Below, piece by piece: positions 21,770-34,069 of a stretch of 64,000 bases of DNA. Positions within the stretch are counted from its first letter, which is position 1. The number at the start of each line of letters is the position of its first letter. This DNA is from Periplaneta americana (Eukaryota; Arthropoda; Insecta; Blattodea; Blattidae): the NCBI RefSeq assembly GCF_040183065.1, contig NC_091120.1, positions 183,794,396 through 183,858,395 on the forward strand, in the 5' to 3' direction. The notes beneath the pieces are model-generated. The model saw only the letters and a program-made list of their open reading frames with translations. It was not told where the DNA came from and did not search any database. The translations under genes were made by a program, and so were the position numbers.

Positions 21770-24532
21770 TCAAATCAGATCTTGCAAATTGGCACTTTTA
21801 ATACATCTGGCTATTGGAGAAAGGGATTTAAATAATTTAGTGAAAAAAATTCTTTGACCACGAAAACCTTTCACGGGAATTCTAAGATAGGTGTTATGTA
21901 TAAAAGAATCACAATCAATTACACCATTAATAGCATTATTAAAGAAAGTGTAATCAATATCCTGACGTCTCGAATACAGACTGGTACAGTTAAAATATTT
22001 ACTAGACAGTTCATAATTTAAAGAAGAGGAGTTGGGTACGAATCTGAACGCACAAAGAGAAATGAATTTTCTTTGGATATTTTCTAGTTTAGCTGAATCA
22101 GTAGACGTAATAGAGTTCCACGCAACAGATGCATATTCTAATTTAGACCTTACTAAAGCATAATATAATGTAAGTAGTGTATCAGGAGAGGAAAAGGAAT
22201 AAGTAATAGACCTAATGAGACCAAGCATTCTTAGTGAATGATTAAATAAGTGATTAACATGGTCATGAAAGTACAATTTAGAATCAAGATATATACCGAG
22301 ATCCTTTATACAGTCCTTCCTGATTATGGCGGCATTCGATAGCGAATAGTTGAACTTCAATGTAGTTGTCTTCCTAGAGAAAGAGATAACGCATGTTTTA
22401 GAAATATTAATTTTCATACCGTTATAATCAGACCAACGTTGAATGGCATGTATATCATTTTGAAGTAAATGACAATCAGCAAGACTATTAATTTTTCTAA
22501 ATATTTTTAAATCATCGGCAAAGAGAAGATAATGGGAACAGATGGGCTTACAAATGTCATCGATAAAAAGCAGGAATAATAACGGACCTAGGGTGGAGCC
22601 CTGTGGAACACCACAAAGAATAGTGAAAGGATCAGAGAGAGAGTTTCCCAACCGAACACGAGATTGTCTGTTGGTTAAATAGTTTTCAAACTAGCTAAGA
22701 TAATTAATGGAAAGTCCAAACTGATCTAATTTACTTATTAAGATTTGATGAGGAACAACATCAAATGCTTTACTGAAATCAAAATAAATGGCATCAATTT
22801 GGCCTTGGGATTCAACTGTAGGCATAATAAGATTGAGATAATTGACCAAATTCGTTGTTGTAGATTTATTTTTAATAAAGCCATGTTGAGCAGGATTTAA
22901 ATTAGATTTAATATAAAATGAAACATGTTTGTGAATAATTTTTTCAAAAATTTTTGAAAAGTTATTAAGTATTGAAATAGGTCTGTAATTATTAACAGAA
23001 TGTTTATTGCCATTCTTAAATATCGGAATGACAGACGCTTCCTTCCATAAAGAAGGATAAATACCCGTTCTAAGGCTAAGATTAAAAATAAAAGTTAATA
23101 GAGGAATAAGAATCTGAGAACAACCTTTAATAATGAAATTAGGTATGCCATCAGTTCCCATGGATTTATTGGGCTTAAGCCTCCTAATGACATTCAAGAC
23201 ATCTTCACACACAATAACCGGTAAACATAAGCAGTCAGTAGTGATAGAATCATTAACAAATATATGATTGAGCTTTTTTTGTACCGATTTAAATTGATCA
23301 GCAAAAGCATTTGCGATCTCAGTTTGATCAGTGATGTGCTCCCCATCAATAATTAACTCAGTAGGCAAGGATTTTGATTTACGAAATGATTCTACATACT
23401 TCCAAAATTTCTTAGGCTCATTTTTCAAATTTCTATCAATAGATTGGAGCCAGAGTAATTTATCAGAATTTATCTTATTTTTTACTTGTTTTCTAAGGGA
23501 AGAAAATATAAGATAATGATAATCAGATTTTGATTTTTTAAAATTCTTGTGAGCTTTATTTTTTTTCTTTATGAGTAAACGAAGTGAGTTTGAAAACCAC
23601 TTAGGATAAGTAGATTTTTTTACTCGTGATAAAGGTACAGCATCGGCAATCGCGTCATTTATTGTATGAGTTAATGAAACTACGGCTTCATTGACATCAG
23701 TAGACTCGTAAAGACTAGTCCAATCATGATTAAAAAGAGTTGTGTATAATTTCATATAATCACCCTGAGAGAAATTAAAATAAGAATGATTAGAAGAATA
23801 TAAAGGAAGAGATAAATTGACTTCAAGATTAACACAAATAGAAGGATGATAATTGTCTTGACGAACAAGAGAATGATTAGCTAGGTAAACAGAACTATTA
23901 ATAACATTGGTAAAAACAAGGTCAAGAAGATTTTTATTATTCAAAGTAAAATTAATCTGATTTAAAACAAGAAGGCAAGAAGAAGAAAATAGATCAAGAG
24001 ACTTAATTTTTGCGTAATAATGGATGTTAGGAAGACTACAACCAGATGCCCAGTCAATACCAGGAGAATTAAAATCACCGAGAATAAGTATTCTAAAATT
24101 ATGTGAATCAAGATTATTCTCAAGAAAAGTAAGATAATTTCTTAAATTTTTGGGATCCGTGTCAGGAGAGAAATAGTGATTACCAATTAATAAATTACTA
24201 CCATCAGAAATTTTTATTTCAATCCAGACACATTCATTAATTTTTTCTAGGTCATATCTCCTGCATATAATGGGAATCTGATTGCTTATCGCAATTAAGA
24301 CGCCTCCACCTTTACATTTATTAGTGTCATCACGCACTCTGTCAGCACGAAACACAGTATACGAATGAGGAAATAGATTGCTACTAAAAACAGAATCAGA
24401 TAACCATGTTTCTGTGAGACAGATGATTGCATCATTATTGGATACTATATTTTGAAAAATTTCATCTACTTTAGTGTTAAGTCCTCGTACATTTTGGTAA
24501 TAAATCTCAAGGTGATTATAAGAACTACACAT
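21770..24532 (-). pseudogene. LINE ORF2: AP endonuclease and reverse transcriptase, one in-frame TAG
   Basis: A 921-codon frame with a single internal stop at 22,693-22,691, just after LDQFGLSINYLS; the expected residue is Trp (TGG to TAG). N-terminal apurinic-type endonuclease: YYQNVRGLNTKVDEI, CLTETWL, ILGDFNSPGIDWASG. Reverse transcriptase: VIPIFKNGNKHSVNNYRPIS, AQHGFIKNKSTTTNLVNYL, IYFDFSKAFDVVPHQIL, CGVPQGSTLGPLLFLLFIDD and the catalytic YLLFADDLKIF. Then LGIYLDSKLYFHDHVNHLF and LYYALVRSKLEYASVAWN. All catalytic motifs are intact. It nicks target DNA and primes cDNA synthesis in the nucleus. Whether CR1 or Jockey was not resolved. Confidence 0.9.
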
Positions 24533-24550
24533 GACAATAGAAGAACATAA

Positions 24551-25036
24551 CTAGGAGGAAGTGCCCTGAGTATCATTGGAAACCACTGGCGTAGCAAAAT
24601 CAAAATGCTGTTCGGGCTTAAGCTTCCCGTAGAACGGTGCAATTAAGCAGCCCTCAGGCCAAACATTCGGATTATTAATAGCTTCAAAATCTCTTTCCTC
24701 CACTAATATGTGGAAAGAAGAATATGTTTGAAATTTTGTTTTTAGTTTTGTAACCTTTAGGAAATTGATATTTATTTGATTCGCCAGAGTCGATTGTTGG
24801 GTCAGAGAATCCTTAATATTACTTATGTTGACATTAGGACCAAATCTCGATACAAACAGAGATTTGGTTTTCGCTCGTTCGGGGGCCATCTCAATACCTG
24901 TGGCATTGCGCGTCCCAACCCTAGGTTCGCGTTTCCGCCTTTTGTGAGTGACAACTTGAAATCCGTCAGGTAAGGAATCAACGATCTCAGTAACAGCCGG
25001 ACTCGAAACTGTACTTACAGCAGGAACATGATCCAC
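24551..25036 (-). CDS. LINE ORF1, C-terminal part
   Basis: The 161-codon frame begins inside a Pro/Ser/Val-rich region and has a basic patch (THKRRKREPRVGTRN) followed by a fold typical of LINE ORF1 nucleic acid-binding proteins (KSLFVSRFGPNVNISNIKDS, YSSFHILVEERDFEAINNPN, WPEGCLIAPFYGKLKPEQHF). ORF1 protein coats the RNA in the transposition complex. The N-terminus is missing, lost at the 5' truncation; the ATG used is probably internal. It ends 18 bp before ORF2. Confidence 0.75.
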   Translation of the reverse strand: MDHVPAVSTVSSPAVTEIVDSLPDGFQVVTHKRRKREPRVGTRNATGIEMAPERAKTKSLFVSRFGPNVNISNIKDSLTQQSTLANQININFLKVTKLKTKFQTYSSFHILVEERDFEAINNPNVWPEGCLIAPFYGKLKPEQHFDFATPVVSNDTQGTSS

Positions 25037-25048
25037 AGCTCTGCTCGC

Positions 25049-25051
25049 AAC

Positions 25052-25095
<44 letters not shown>
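25049..25095. repeat. (AAT)n microsatellite
   Basis: About 15 repeats at the 5' break of the LINE. Confidence 0.95.
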
Positions 25096-25102
<7 letters not shown>

Positions 25103-25217
25103 GGGGAAAGGAACTGTTCATCCTACTTCATTATCTCCTGGCCAAGTTGCCTCATAAATGGTGCCATGTTGGTATCACTTCTGAGTTTCAGACCTGTCTT
25201 CGGACAGTGGACTAAAC

Positions 25218-25218
<1 letters not shown>

Positions 25219-25272
<54 letters not shown>
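25219..25272. repeat. (AAT)n microsatellite
   Basis: About 18 repeats, followed by degenerate AATAGCAGC units running into a SINE. Confidence 0.95.
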
Positions 25273-25303
25273 GCAATAACAATAGCAGCAGATATAATAA
25301 CAA

Positions 25304-25517
25304 TGAGCATCTGATCGTGAAACCAGGTGACCCGGGTTGGAATTCCAATTGGGACAAGTTACCTGGTTGAGGTTTTTTCCAGAATTTTCCCTCAACCCAA
25401 TACGAGCAATTGCTGGGTAGACGCCGGACCCCGAACTCATTTCACTGGCATTATCACCTTCATTCCAGATGCTAAATAACCTGAGATGTTGATACAGAGT
25501 CATAAAACAACCCACTA
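25304..25517 (+). mobile_element. SINE family A, 5'-truncated copy
   Basis: Shares AAGTTACCTGGTTGAGG, TTTTCCCTCAACCCAATA and CTAAATAACCTGAGATGTTG with the copy at 8,315. The first part of the head is lost into the microsatellite, and a few small deletions are present. Confidence 0.8.
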
Positions 25518-25867
25518 AGAACAACAATGGTAACAGTAATGTAGTGATCATACTGTGAAGCTGACAGGTGTCCTCGGATTTCAGGTAAAAATTCCGGTAA
25601 CCTTATCATATGCGCCTTGATGACATGTAAAGGGGATAAAACAATTTTAGCATTGTTGATTAATAAAGTTTCTTTTCCAAGCAGGCAAGGTACAAAAATA
25701 ATAAGCTAACAGAACTTATTCGTTGGAAATGGAATTCGAAATCAAATACAATACAATTCATGCTTTTAATCTTCTAAGAAAATCATTAACACAAATCAAT
25801 CAATCTTCTTAATGTATCCAGCTGTTTGCTGACAACATAAAGTCCACTATAGTCCACTGTAGTCTAT

Positions 25868-26770
25868 TCAGTTGTTGTTTTTCACGAGAATCGAGGGATA
25901 TTTTGATCGGTGTTCATTATAGATGCCTGTTGCTAGTAGCCAGAGTTGGGGTGTAGTCAATATATACTGCAGGGCTGTGTCTTCTGCAACTGGTACTGAA
26001 GATTTTAATTTACTTCTTTTGTGGTTTATGGATGGACAGTATAGAAGGTTGTGTTCCAGATCTTCATCATGATTATTACACCACAGACAAGTAGGATTAT
26101 CAAAAATGTGAAATCGGTGTAGGTACAATTGAGTGACAATATGACCTGTTCTGGCTCTTGTTAAAAATGTTTGAACATGTCTGGGCAAGTTTTTATACAT
26201 TTCCAGGTCATTTGGTTTCTTTTCTACAGACTGTAAAATTTTTCCTTTGCCAGAAGAGAGCCAATTGTTGATCCATAGATTTGTAAAATGAGACTTTACT
26301 GAAACAAAAGCAATGGATAGAGATATCACTTGAAGAGGTCTTGGTTGCAAATACGTTGCCTGTTTTGCAATATTATTGACTTTCTCGTTTCCAGGTATAC
26401 CATAATGACAATGACTAGGTATCCATTGAAATGTTATTTCGTTTTGGAGTTCTTTTAGTTTACTTAGTTGTTTCTGAATTGGAATAATTCTATCTCCATA
26501 TAGGTTTGGTACATATTTAATTATATTAAATATAGCCCCCTTGGAGTCGGTAAGTATGCAAATAGATTTTTCAGAAATTTGAGTAACACACTGAAGAGCA
26601 GCATCAATAGCTAGTAATTCAGTGTCAAGACTGGAGGAGGATGAACATGGTATGAAATAACTTTCTTGATATTTTGGAATATAATACCCTGCTCCTGATG
26701 TCCCATTATTAGGATTTAGAGATCCATCTGTATAAATTTGAAGGTGATCCTTATATGTACTGCAGGGTAC
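25868..26770 (-). pseudogene. LINE 3' part with RNase H domain and zinc knuckle
   Basis: Open minus-strand frame without a start codon. RNase H: IYTDGSLNPNNGTSGAGYYI, SLDTELLAIDAALQC, ICILTDSKGAIFNI, ITFQWIPSHCHYGIPGNEKV. The first three acidic catalytic residues are present, but the fourth position reads EKVNNIAKQ, where related elements have Asp. After it, RTGHIVTQLYLHRFHIFDNP leads into the Cys-rich knuckle CLWCNNHDEDLEHNLLYCP. This order (RNase H, then CCHC-like knuckle) fits the Jockey/I/R1 group. No reverse transcriptase is left on the 5' side. Confidence 0.82.
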
Positions 26771-27295
26771 TCGTGGGTACTCACCTTGTCGTGGTGAGAG
26801 GGCTTAAACTTGTTGTTTAAGCTAACAAGTAAAAAAGAGGTACCCACATAAGCTGTATTACCACCAACGCAGTCCCACTATATTTTTCACTGTTTATATT
26901 CATGGAGTCCCTCAGTGTAAAATTCTCTGGAGGTAAAATAGTCCCTCATTAACACAAATGTTGTAATAGAAATGTAAGGTACGTAATCGTATGTAAGCTG
27001 TTTACAGAATGACGTGTATTTGTATATCTGCATTGGAATATCAATAGATAAGATAGGATGAGAAAGAGAAACACGTAACACTCATATTAACTTGACGTTC
27101 AGGCAGAATGAGGACATGACATATGCACTCTATGAAGGGGCACGGAAGGACGATTATATAAATATATCATTCACTGGTGATAGAAATACAAACAAGTAAG
27201 TTCATATCTAATCAGTTCACAATTTGCTGAATCATGAATTCAGAAGAAAGATATCTGGGCTATCATGTTAAAAATAGAGACCGAATTTGCACATA
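26771..27295. other. Intergenic, nothing recognised
   Basis: AT-rich with a hairpin-like stretch near 26,765-26,850 (GTACTCGTGGGTACTCACC ... GAGGTACCCAC). No gene seen. Confidence 0.5.
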
Positions 27296-29545
27296 CAGTG
27301 AAACTTCTCAATAGCAAACACCTCCTCAGAATCAAAAAAGTCTGATACTGTATTGAAAAGTGTCTATTGGGGGGGGGGGGAAACAAAATGAAAAGAAAAC
27401 ATTTTGACATGCTTTTATTTTGAATTTTTTTGTAATTACGATGATTTTGAATACAAAATTTTTGTACTGTAATACTTATACAGGGACATCATTTTATTTT
27501 TACTTCAATTTTTATTGTACCTGAGTTTTGGAATGTACTTCACTCCCACCCCTTCTACTAATGAAGTTCAACCGTCCTCCACACAGATCCAAGACCGAAT
27601 ATACAGTCATAGTAGCCTTACCGTCACAGTATGTTCCAAAAATATGTTCGCATTTTTCAATGACGAAAGAGCTTTCAATATTGCATCATTTTCGCACAGG
27701 TACTGTCGTCCATTTGCCTACGTCGCATTCCGGTTTTCCCCACCAGCTTCTATTCGCCTCTCTGTAAAGGCTAGTGGCTGGGCTGTCTTAGCTCTTTTCT
27801 GAGAACATTAATTTCTGTTAGGAATTGGACATCTATGTAATATTATACCCATACAACTGTTTAAAATAACTTAAATAAAAGGGCCTCGTTAAGTAATTAA
27901 CTGTCACGTGATTTCCTTCCTTTCTACGATCTTGCGACATAACCACTTGGACGGACAGTAGATAGCATGTCTGAGTAATTTTATCTTTTCGGATTGAGCA
28001 GAAGTGAAGATTGAATTTACAGTACGTAAGGTACTCTTTTACAGAGTAGGTACAGAATTATTTCAACATGAGTTACTAGTACAAAGGACGAAACTGGTAA
28101 TTGGAATTACACACATTAGAACTTAAGCCTGTATTGAAATGAACCGCCACCATTTTAAAAAATGTGTTTAAATATCCATATTATGATTATTTTTCAATTT
28201 AACTTCATTCTCTATAGTGTATGCTAATGTGCTATAAACAGTATAATATACACTGTATAATGAATACGTCCGTATGGACAGCTCAGTTCGTGAGTAACAA
28301 CACTCATTGTTAATACTGTACTGTATTCTGATTAAACAAAAACCTAATGAAAATTATCAAACTCAAAAGCGTGATATTTCCTAGTTTACGTAAATGGATA
28401 AACTACTTTTCTTCCCTCCTATATCTAGTAAAGTGATTTATTTGTATATTACGCCATGGAACTCGTCATGGAAGGGGGTAGCAACCGTTGATCCAAAGGT
28501 ATAGCCAGGTTAATATCAGAAATGTTAGTAAAAATAAAATGATGTCCCTGTATTAAAAAGTATTTAATAATTTATAATATTTTATTGTATGAAAATATAA
28601 AAATTATATTCTAATTTAACAAGTACCATATTTAACTTCAGTTCTGTATTTAAAATTTTAAAGAAATCTGAATGAATGTGTCATATTTCCTTGTCGCTTT
28701 CTGAATTGTATTTTCTAGGCACATTGGTATATTCCAAGTGAGTTTAAATCCTTGGACATCAACTTAGTATTTAGCCATTAGGTCAACGTAGGTTATCAGC
28801 TGGATCAGCTTGGTTGCAATCACAGACGTGGCAGCACCTGGCATGATGCGACAGGTGAAGGTACAAAAGTAAATTGATGGGAGATGCTCTGTAACTGACT
28901 ATTCTGTCGCCAGAGTAGAGGTTTGCAATAACTGAAGTTATGAGTCACACAAGAGACATGTTATCCTAAGGATCTAAAGACCCATTCACAATGAAAATGT
29001 TAATGTTAATAAGAGGAGATAAACATTACAGTAACAATAGCAGCTGAGTCATCATTCACAATGGAAACTTTACATTAGTGTAAGGCCATGAAATATATCA
29101 GCAAACAGATGACGACAAACATTCACTGATCTTACCGAGAAAGCAAATCTTGGGTTTTCAAACTTTTGTATTCACGTTTTCGTTCAATTCTAATGTTAAT
29201 GTTTACAAAAATCATTGTGAATTGTAATATTATATAACCCAACTGTAAGCTTTGGTATTCACATTGCGTTTGCATTTACTTTTCATTGTGAATAGCTATT
29301 CAGTCTTAAAAAAGAGTAGGATTATCAGATGACTGGTGATGTTTAGTGCATCTTGTAACTGCTATTGAGAAATTTTTCAGTAAAAAATAATCTACATAGG
29401 CTGTCCGTGAACGTCTATGTCTGCTATTGAAAAGGTATTTTTCTGAAAGAGTGCTTGTAATTCTGCAGTGGAATTCCAAAGTGTCCATTACTGAGAAGTA
29501 GGCCTATTTGCTACTGAGAAGTGTTCGCTAAGATAAGTTACACTG
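27296..29545. mobile_element. pogo/Tigger-like element remnant
   Basis: Inverted ends CAGTGAAACTTCTCAATAGC and (reversed) CAGTGTAACTTATCTTAGCG fit the pogo-type terminus and have TA on both sides (27,294-27,295, 29,546-29,547). No transposase is readable. A MITE is nested at 27,481-28,550. Confidence 0.6.
27481..28550. mobile_element. TA-flanked MITE nested in the pogo-like element
   Basis: The ends are perfect inverted repeats of at least 23 bp starting CAGGGACATCATTTTATTTT, with TA duplicated at 27,479-27,480 and 28,551-28,552. 1,070 bp. Weak open frames inside show no motif. Confidence 0.8.
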
Positions 29546-29678
29546 TATAACAATATAAATGCAAATCTGTTGTGCGATAGCCCATGAAGGGCCAAGGCCA
29601 ACCAGTAGGATAGTAACATGTGGCCGACATGATAATTCCACCAACCGTTGTAACTATCTTGAGAAATTATAATTATGT

Positions 29679-29905
29679 TAATGTTATGTTTTATTTAACG
29701 ACGCTTGCAACTGCAGGGGTTATATCAGCGTCGCCAGATGTGCCAGACTTTTGTCCCGCAGGAGTTCTTTTACATGCCAATAAATCTACTGACACGAGCC
29801 TGTCGCATTTAAGCACACTTAAATACCATTGACCTGGCCCGAGATCGAACCCGCAACCTTGGGCATAGAAGGCCAGCGCTATACCAACTCGCCAATCAGG
29901 TCGAC
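29679..29905 (-). mobile_element. tRNA-derived SINE (family B), full length
   Basis: On the minus strand the head reads GGCGAGTTGGTATAGCGCTG (A-box region) and GCGGGTTCGATCTCGGG (B box). The body follows and ends GCGTCGTTAAATAAAACAT. It is flanked by the 12-bp duplication TTATAATTATGT (29,667-29,678 and 29,906-29,917). Confidence 0.88.
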
Positions 29906-29917
29906 TTATAATTATGT

Positions 29918-30110
29918 GGTGCGGCTACAACAAGAAAGATTGGCTCATCTAGCAACTATGTGGGACCCCTATGAAGGGAAGAGGGCATGAGGCAGACCGA
30001 GAAAGAGATGGGCAGACGCAAGCGGGGTCACACATTGGTCTCACACTGCCTGCGACTTGGCAACATGGAAAGTGCTGGGACATGAACTGAGAAGAAGGAA
30101 CAATTAATAA
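29918..30110 (+). pseudogene. LINE C-terminal fragment
   Basis: Reads LRQERLAHLATMW, a stop, then GRPRKRWADASGVTHWSHTA and DLATWKVLGHELRRR. The RPRKRW motif and the following Trp-spaced stretch are typical of the ends of insect non-LTR reverse transcriptases. Confidence 0.45.
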
Positions 30111-30399
30111 AAGTGTAATGTTTAAGTGTAAAATTAATGAAATAGGCAAAGAAGCGAGGATCAAAAGTGTGGAAAGTGAAGTGCACTGTGTAAACTAAAG
30201 CAAAAACAATGCATGTGCAAAAAACTTAAACCGGACACAGACTGCCCCAAAAGTCAAAGAGCAAACTATGTAGTAATCAAGCTTACGTGGAGTAGCTCAC
30301 CACAGGACTAAAACCATGAGCTTCCCCCCTCCCTCTAGCATGAGGCCCTAGCCCGTAATGGGATCCATCAGGCTTATTTTATTTTATTTATTATATAAA
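30111..30399. other. Intergenic, nothing recognised
   Basis: No ORF or repeat identified. Confidence 0.5.
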
Positions 30400-31523
30400 C
30401 TAGCCGTATCTGTGCGCTCCGCTGCACCCGTTAGAAATAAATATAAAGTAATTACATAATTAAAATAGGACATTTGATCCAGGCAACATTCGTGTTTGAT
30501 AGAAGGATAAATCGTTTAATATGTTACTTAATTTAAATTGCATCCAAATAATTAAAATGTGATCATTTTGGTCCAGAGACCACTCATTGGTGCAATGACA
30601 ATTCCTTTAACATGTTTCTAATTTTTATTACATGTAACCATAGTTTAATGAACATTGACATCATTTAGATTTAATGTGTATACTTTATTTTACTTGTTAT
30701 AGGTTTCCATTGAATTATGGTAATAACTTAATTTTAACCCTTGTTTTCTACGTATTCAGTAAATGGCGTTTGGCCCACTATGGTTCTGAACCCTTCAAAT
30801 AACTTAAATTATATTATATAATATTACATTACATATATTATATTATATTATATCAGAAGTTACTGTAATAACATTATAGCATTATGTCCATCTAGAGAAA
30901 CTACACTTTCCAATGGTGAAATAATAATTAATTATACAAATCGGTTAATTTAGCTTCTGCTATTACTTCATACAAACACAGAAACATTCTCTGTAGGCTA
31001 TCTTTCATAGCTTTCGATTGTTGTTGTCCAAGGCCCCTTATAGACGAAGTCATTTGTTTTTTATTTCATTATATGGTCTTAGATGGCAGTTATTTTAATT
31101 TTAAAACTAATTTATCTCATTAAATATTAGTCCTATCAAAATTTTTCAAGGAATAAAACTTATCGCAAATTATTTTTAAAGAAACTTTTGTTATGTAACA
31201 TTTTTCACAAAAATCAATAATAAGCGAGATATTTCGATTCAAGGCCCCCTTATAACCCCCCTTTTAAAAAATGTATTTTGAATGCCATATAGCCTAAAAT
31301 CTAAGTTACAACCAACATAATTTATATTCCAATTTTCATCGAAATCCGTTCGTCTATTATTGCATGAAAAGGTAACAAACATACAGACAGACATACAAAC
31401 AAAAATTTCAAAAAAGCTATTTTCGGTTTCAGGGTGGTTAATTATATATGTTAGGACCAATTATTTTTGGAAAATCGAAAATTACCAGAAAAATTTCGGC
31501 TACAGATTTATTATTAGTATTGA
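30400..31523 (-). mobile_element. Helitron, copy 3 (longer variant)
   Basis: Minus strand starts TCAATACTAATAATAAATCT and ends GCGCACAGATACGGCTAG, between A 30,399 and T 31,524. At 1,124 bp it has about 250 bp more middle sequence than copies 1 and 2, part of which (30,850-30,960) also occurs in copy 1, so the shorter copies appear to be deletion forms. Confidence 0.82.
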
Positions 31524-32399
31524 TATATACATAATTAATAATTCATTTCCCTTAAACATGGTGGTCTAGGAATATAATTTCCTGCTCATTTAATTACAGT
31601 ATTTACGCGTGTATAAGGCGCACCCGAGTTTTAAGACAATAAGTATGGAAAAAAATTGATGTGGTTTATTGTCACTCAACCATTTGGTCCTAATGGCTCT
31701 TCACATTATGATTATGTCAATAGTATTTGTATAATACTCATGACTAATAAAATCTAATCTAATCTAAAATATTCAGGCTGGCATTCCTGTTCTTACATTA
31801 TTTACATCATTTATAAACTTAGTGGCTGACTCATGCACTTCAACAGTGTCTTTCCATGTCCATTCATTTCACATTATCACTTCATCTATTTCGTAATTTA
31901 ATCATGTCACTATTTAACGTTCTAAATCTATCTTAGTCTAATTCCCCAATCCCTAACTTCATTTACTGTTTAATTCACTCTCTACTTACCCTACATATAT
32001 TATTCATTATCATTTCTACCTCTTCCTTAGTTTACTCATATGACACAAAATATTTTTCGTATCAAAGATGATCTCATGAGTTTTAAACTAATGTAATGTA
32101 ATTTAAATATGATCCATGGTGTCAGACATCCCATAAAGAGCCAACGCTGATCAGCTAACTGCTGTTATCACATCCACGTGGTGAATGATCATCCAACCAG
32201 TATGGGGGTAACTTGTGGTCATCACGATGATCCCCTTCCTACCCAGCTATTATAGCTGGTTTTCAAAACCGGATTTTGCTAGCTAGCTAAGTTCTCAAAT
32301 TCATAATGATGCTGTGTGGGCACCCATCCCATACACTGACCGAAATTTCATGAGAAAATTCCTTCTTCATGAGGACTCGAAGCAGCATTCATTCCTTAA
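31524..32399. other. TE debris: single pogo-like end and a LINE-type tail
   Basis: ACAGTATTTACGCGTGTATA at 31,596 resembles a pogo-type terminus but has no partner. At 31,742-31,770 AATAAAATCTAATCTAATCT looks like the short tandem tail of a LINE. About 32,130-32,395 is probably another dispersed repeat. No gene. Confidence 0.4.
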
Positions 32400-32734
32400 G
32401 GGGATGCGCTACTGAAAAATGACAGTTTTTGAAGAAATGTCATGTTTTTTAATTTTACTCTTCATATGCTAAATTCCAATGCTCTATTACCACAACCTGT
32501 GTTTCAGCTATAATATGCACTATAAAAAACATAGAAAAATCTTGTTTTAGATTCCAAAAAACGGTTTCCAAAAATAAACGTGTTATTTTCAAATTCTATT
32601 TTTAAAAGAGTTATTTCTTGACTTAGGTCATTGAAATTTTCCTGATTAATTCATAATCATGATCATAATATGTTAAAATTTCAATACATTATCTCTTAAA
32701 ATGTAGAAATTATAAAATTCAGTAGCACATCCCC
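32400..32734. mobile_element. TTAA-flanked MITE
   Basis: GGGGATGCGCTACTGAA and its inverted partner TTCAGTAGCACATCCCC are bordered by TTAA on both sides (32,396-32,399, 32,735-32,738). 335 bp. TTAA duplication is used by piggyBac and Kolobok transposases; the terminal bases do not decide between them. Confidence 0.8.
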
Positions 32735-32738
32735 TTAA

Positions 32739-33599
32739 TGCTATTGCAAGTGCAGGAGAGTTTTAAATTATAACAATAAAATTATGAATAGAGAGAACAT
32801 GCACTTACCTTACTTATTTCAACTGAAATGAGAAAGGAAAAAAAATGTTTTAAATCGTGATATTTTTTACAAAAACTGCCATAGCCCAAAATTTCACTTT
32901 TAAAATAGTAACTATTGTGTGAAGGTTCCTTTTCACGTCCATCTTCTGAACTGAACGTCCACTGCCAAGAAATTAATCATTTAACTTCAATGTAATTCAA
33001 GTTTAATTAAAAATATTCAAAGACAATATTGGAAACTTTCTCCAAACAGACTATTCGACTATGGTTCTATTTTATAAAAGATGGTTCAATTATTTTCAGA
33101 TGAGAAGCAGTATTTCAGAGCTCACTCTCCTGCATCAATCACTGGATATAAGAGAGTCCAGGAAGTGGATAAAGAGAAATTAATATCTTGTGGTGCCATG
33201 TTGGAAGACCTAGTCGCGTTGGAGAGTTCGCGCGTCTTGGGAGAAAGGAGGTGCATGGGGAGAGGAGACGCGAGCTTCAGCGCAGAGAGAGGAGGAAGGA
33301 AACCGAGGTCTATTTTTTACAGTTGTATTAGGTATTTATTTTACCGTTCTGCAAGCTTATGAATACATAGAAGCACCATTCACTATCGCTGATTCAGTTT
33401 ACTTTCTTTATTGCAACAGGCGGAAGAAAATAAACGTCTGGAGACCAATTGTTGTAGAAACTTCAGATGCGGTACATTCGAGAATGTGTGATCTAATAAA
33501 TAAAAGGGGCAAGTGAGCCGCAAAGAAGTGTCAGTTTAGTTTGGTCAGTCAGTTTGTGAATCAGCAGCCAGCGAGTAAGGAAGCCAGCCTTCGAGACTG
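32739..33599. other. Intergenic with a CpG-richer patch at 33,180-33,310
   Basis: The patch (GTCGCGTTGGAGAGTTCGCG and following) stands out from AT-rich surroundings and could be a promoter or untranslated exon. An open frame at 33,081-33,362 has no recognisable domain. Confidence 0.35.
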
Positions 33600-33800
33600 G
33601 GGTTCGACGTGTAGTGAACTTGAGTAACTGTGGCAGCATCCAGGTGGAAGCAACGCGTCTGGAAGTCTTGGGTTCGACGTGCAGTGGACTTGAGTAACTG
33701 TGGCAGCGTCCAGGCGGAAGCAACGCGTCTGGGGTTCAAAGTGCAGTGAGCTGACTCTGGGAGTCTTGAGTTCGACGTACCGTGAACTTGAGTGAGTGAG
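33600..33800 (+). repeat. ~70-bp minisatellite, about 3 copies
   Basis: Units containing GTTCGACGTGCAGTGGACTT and GGCAGCGTCCAGGCGGAAGC follow one another, the last one incomplete. Confidence 0.75.
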
Positions 33801-34069
33801 CTAGAAGAACTAGACAAAGTGAACGAACTGTGAACTGACAGTTTTGTTTTGTAAATAGTGCTTTGTGAACATTAGTTGAAATTGGCAGTACATTGTTGTT
33901 CTTCTCAATAACACACGTAAATAGTCATTGTTCTCTGGAGTGCAATAACGACTACTGTGTTGCAGTGTTGAGTGGAATACCCATTGTTGACGGGTGTGTG
34001 GTTGAAAGCTAGAAATAAAAGTAACATTATTGTTGAATTAAAAGTTACAATATTTTCTGTTTAAGCAGA

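Larger units (their letters stand above)
21502..25047 (-). mobile_element. Two-ORF LINE (CR1/Jockey-like), 5' truncated
   Basis: It contains a partial ORF1, an 18-bp spacer, an endonuclease-reverse transcriptase ORF2 and a ~270-bp 3' region ending in an (AAAT)n tail (21,502-21,530). The 5' side stops in ORF1 at an (AAT)n run near 25,048. With one nonsense mutation in ORF2 it is the best preserved element in the window. Confidence 0.88.
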
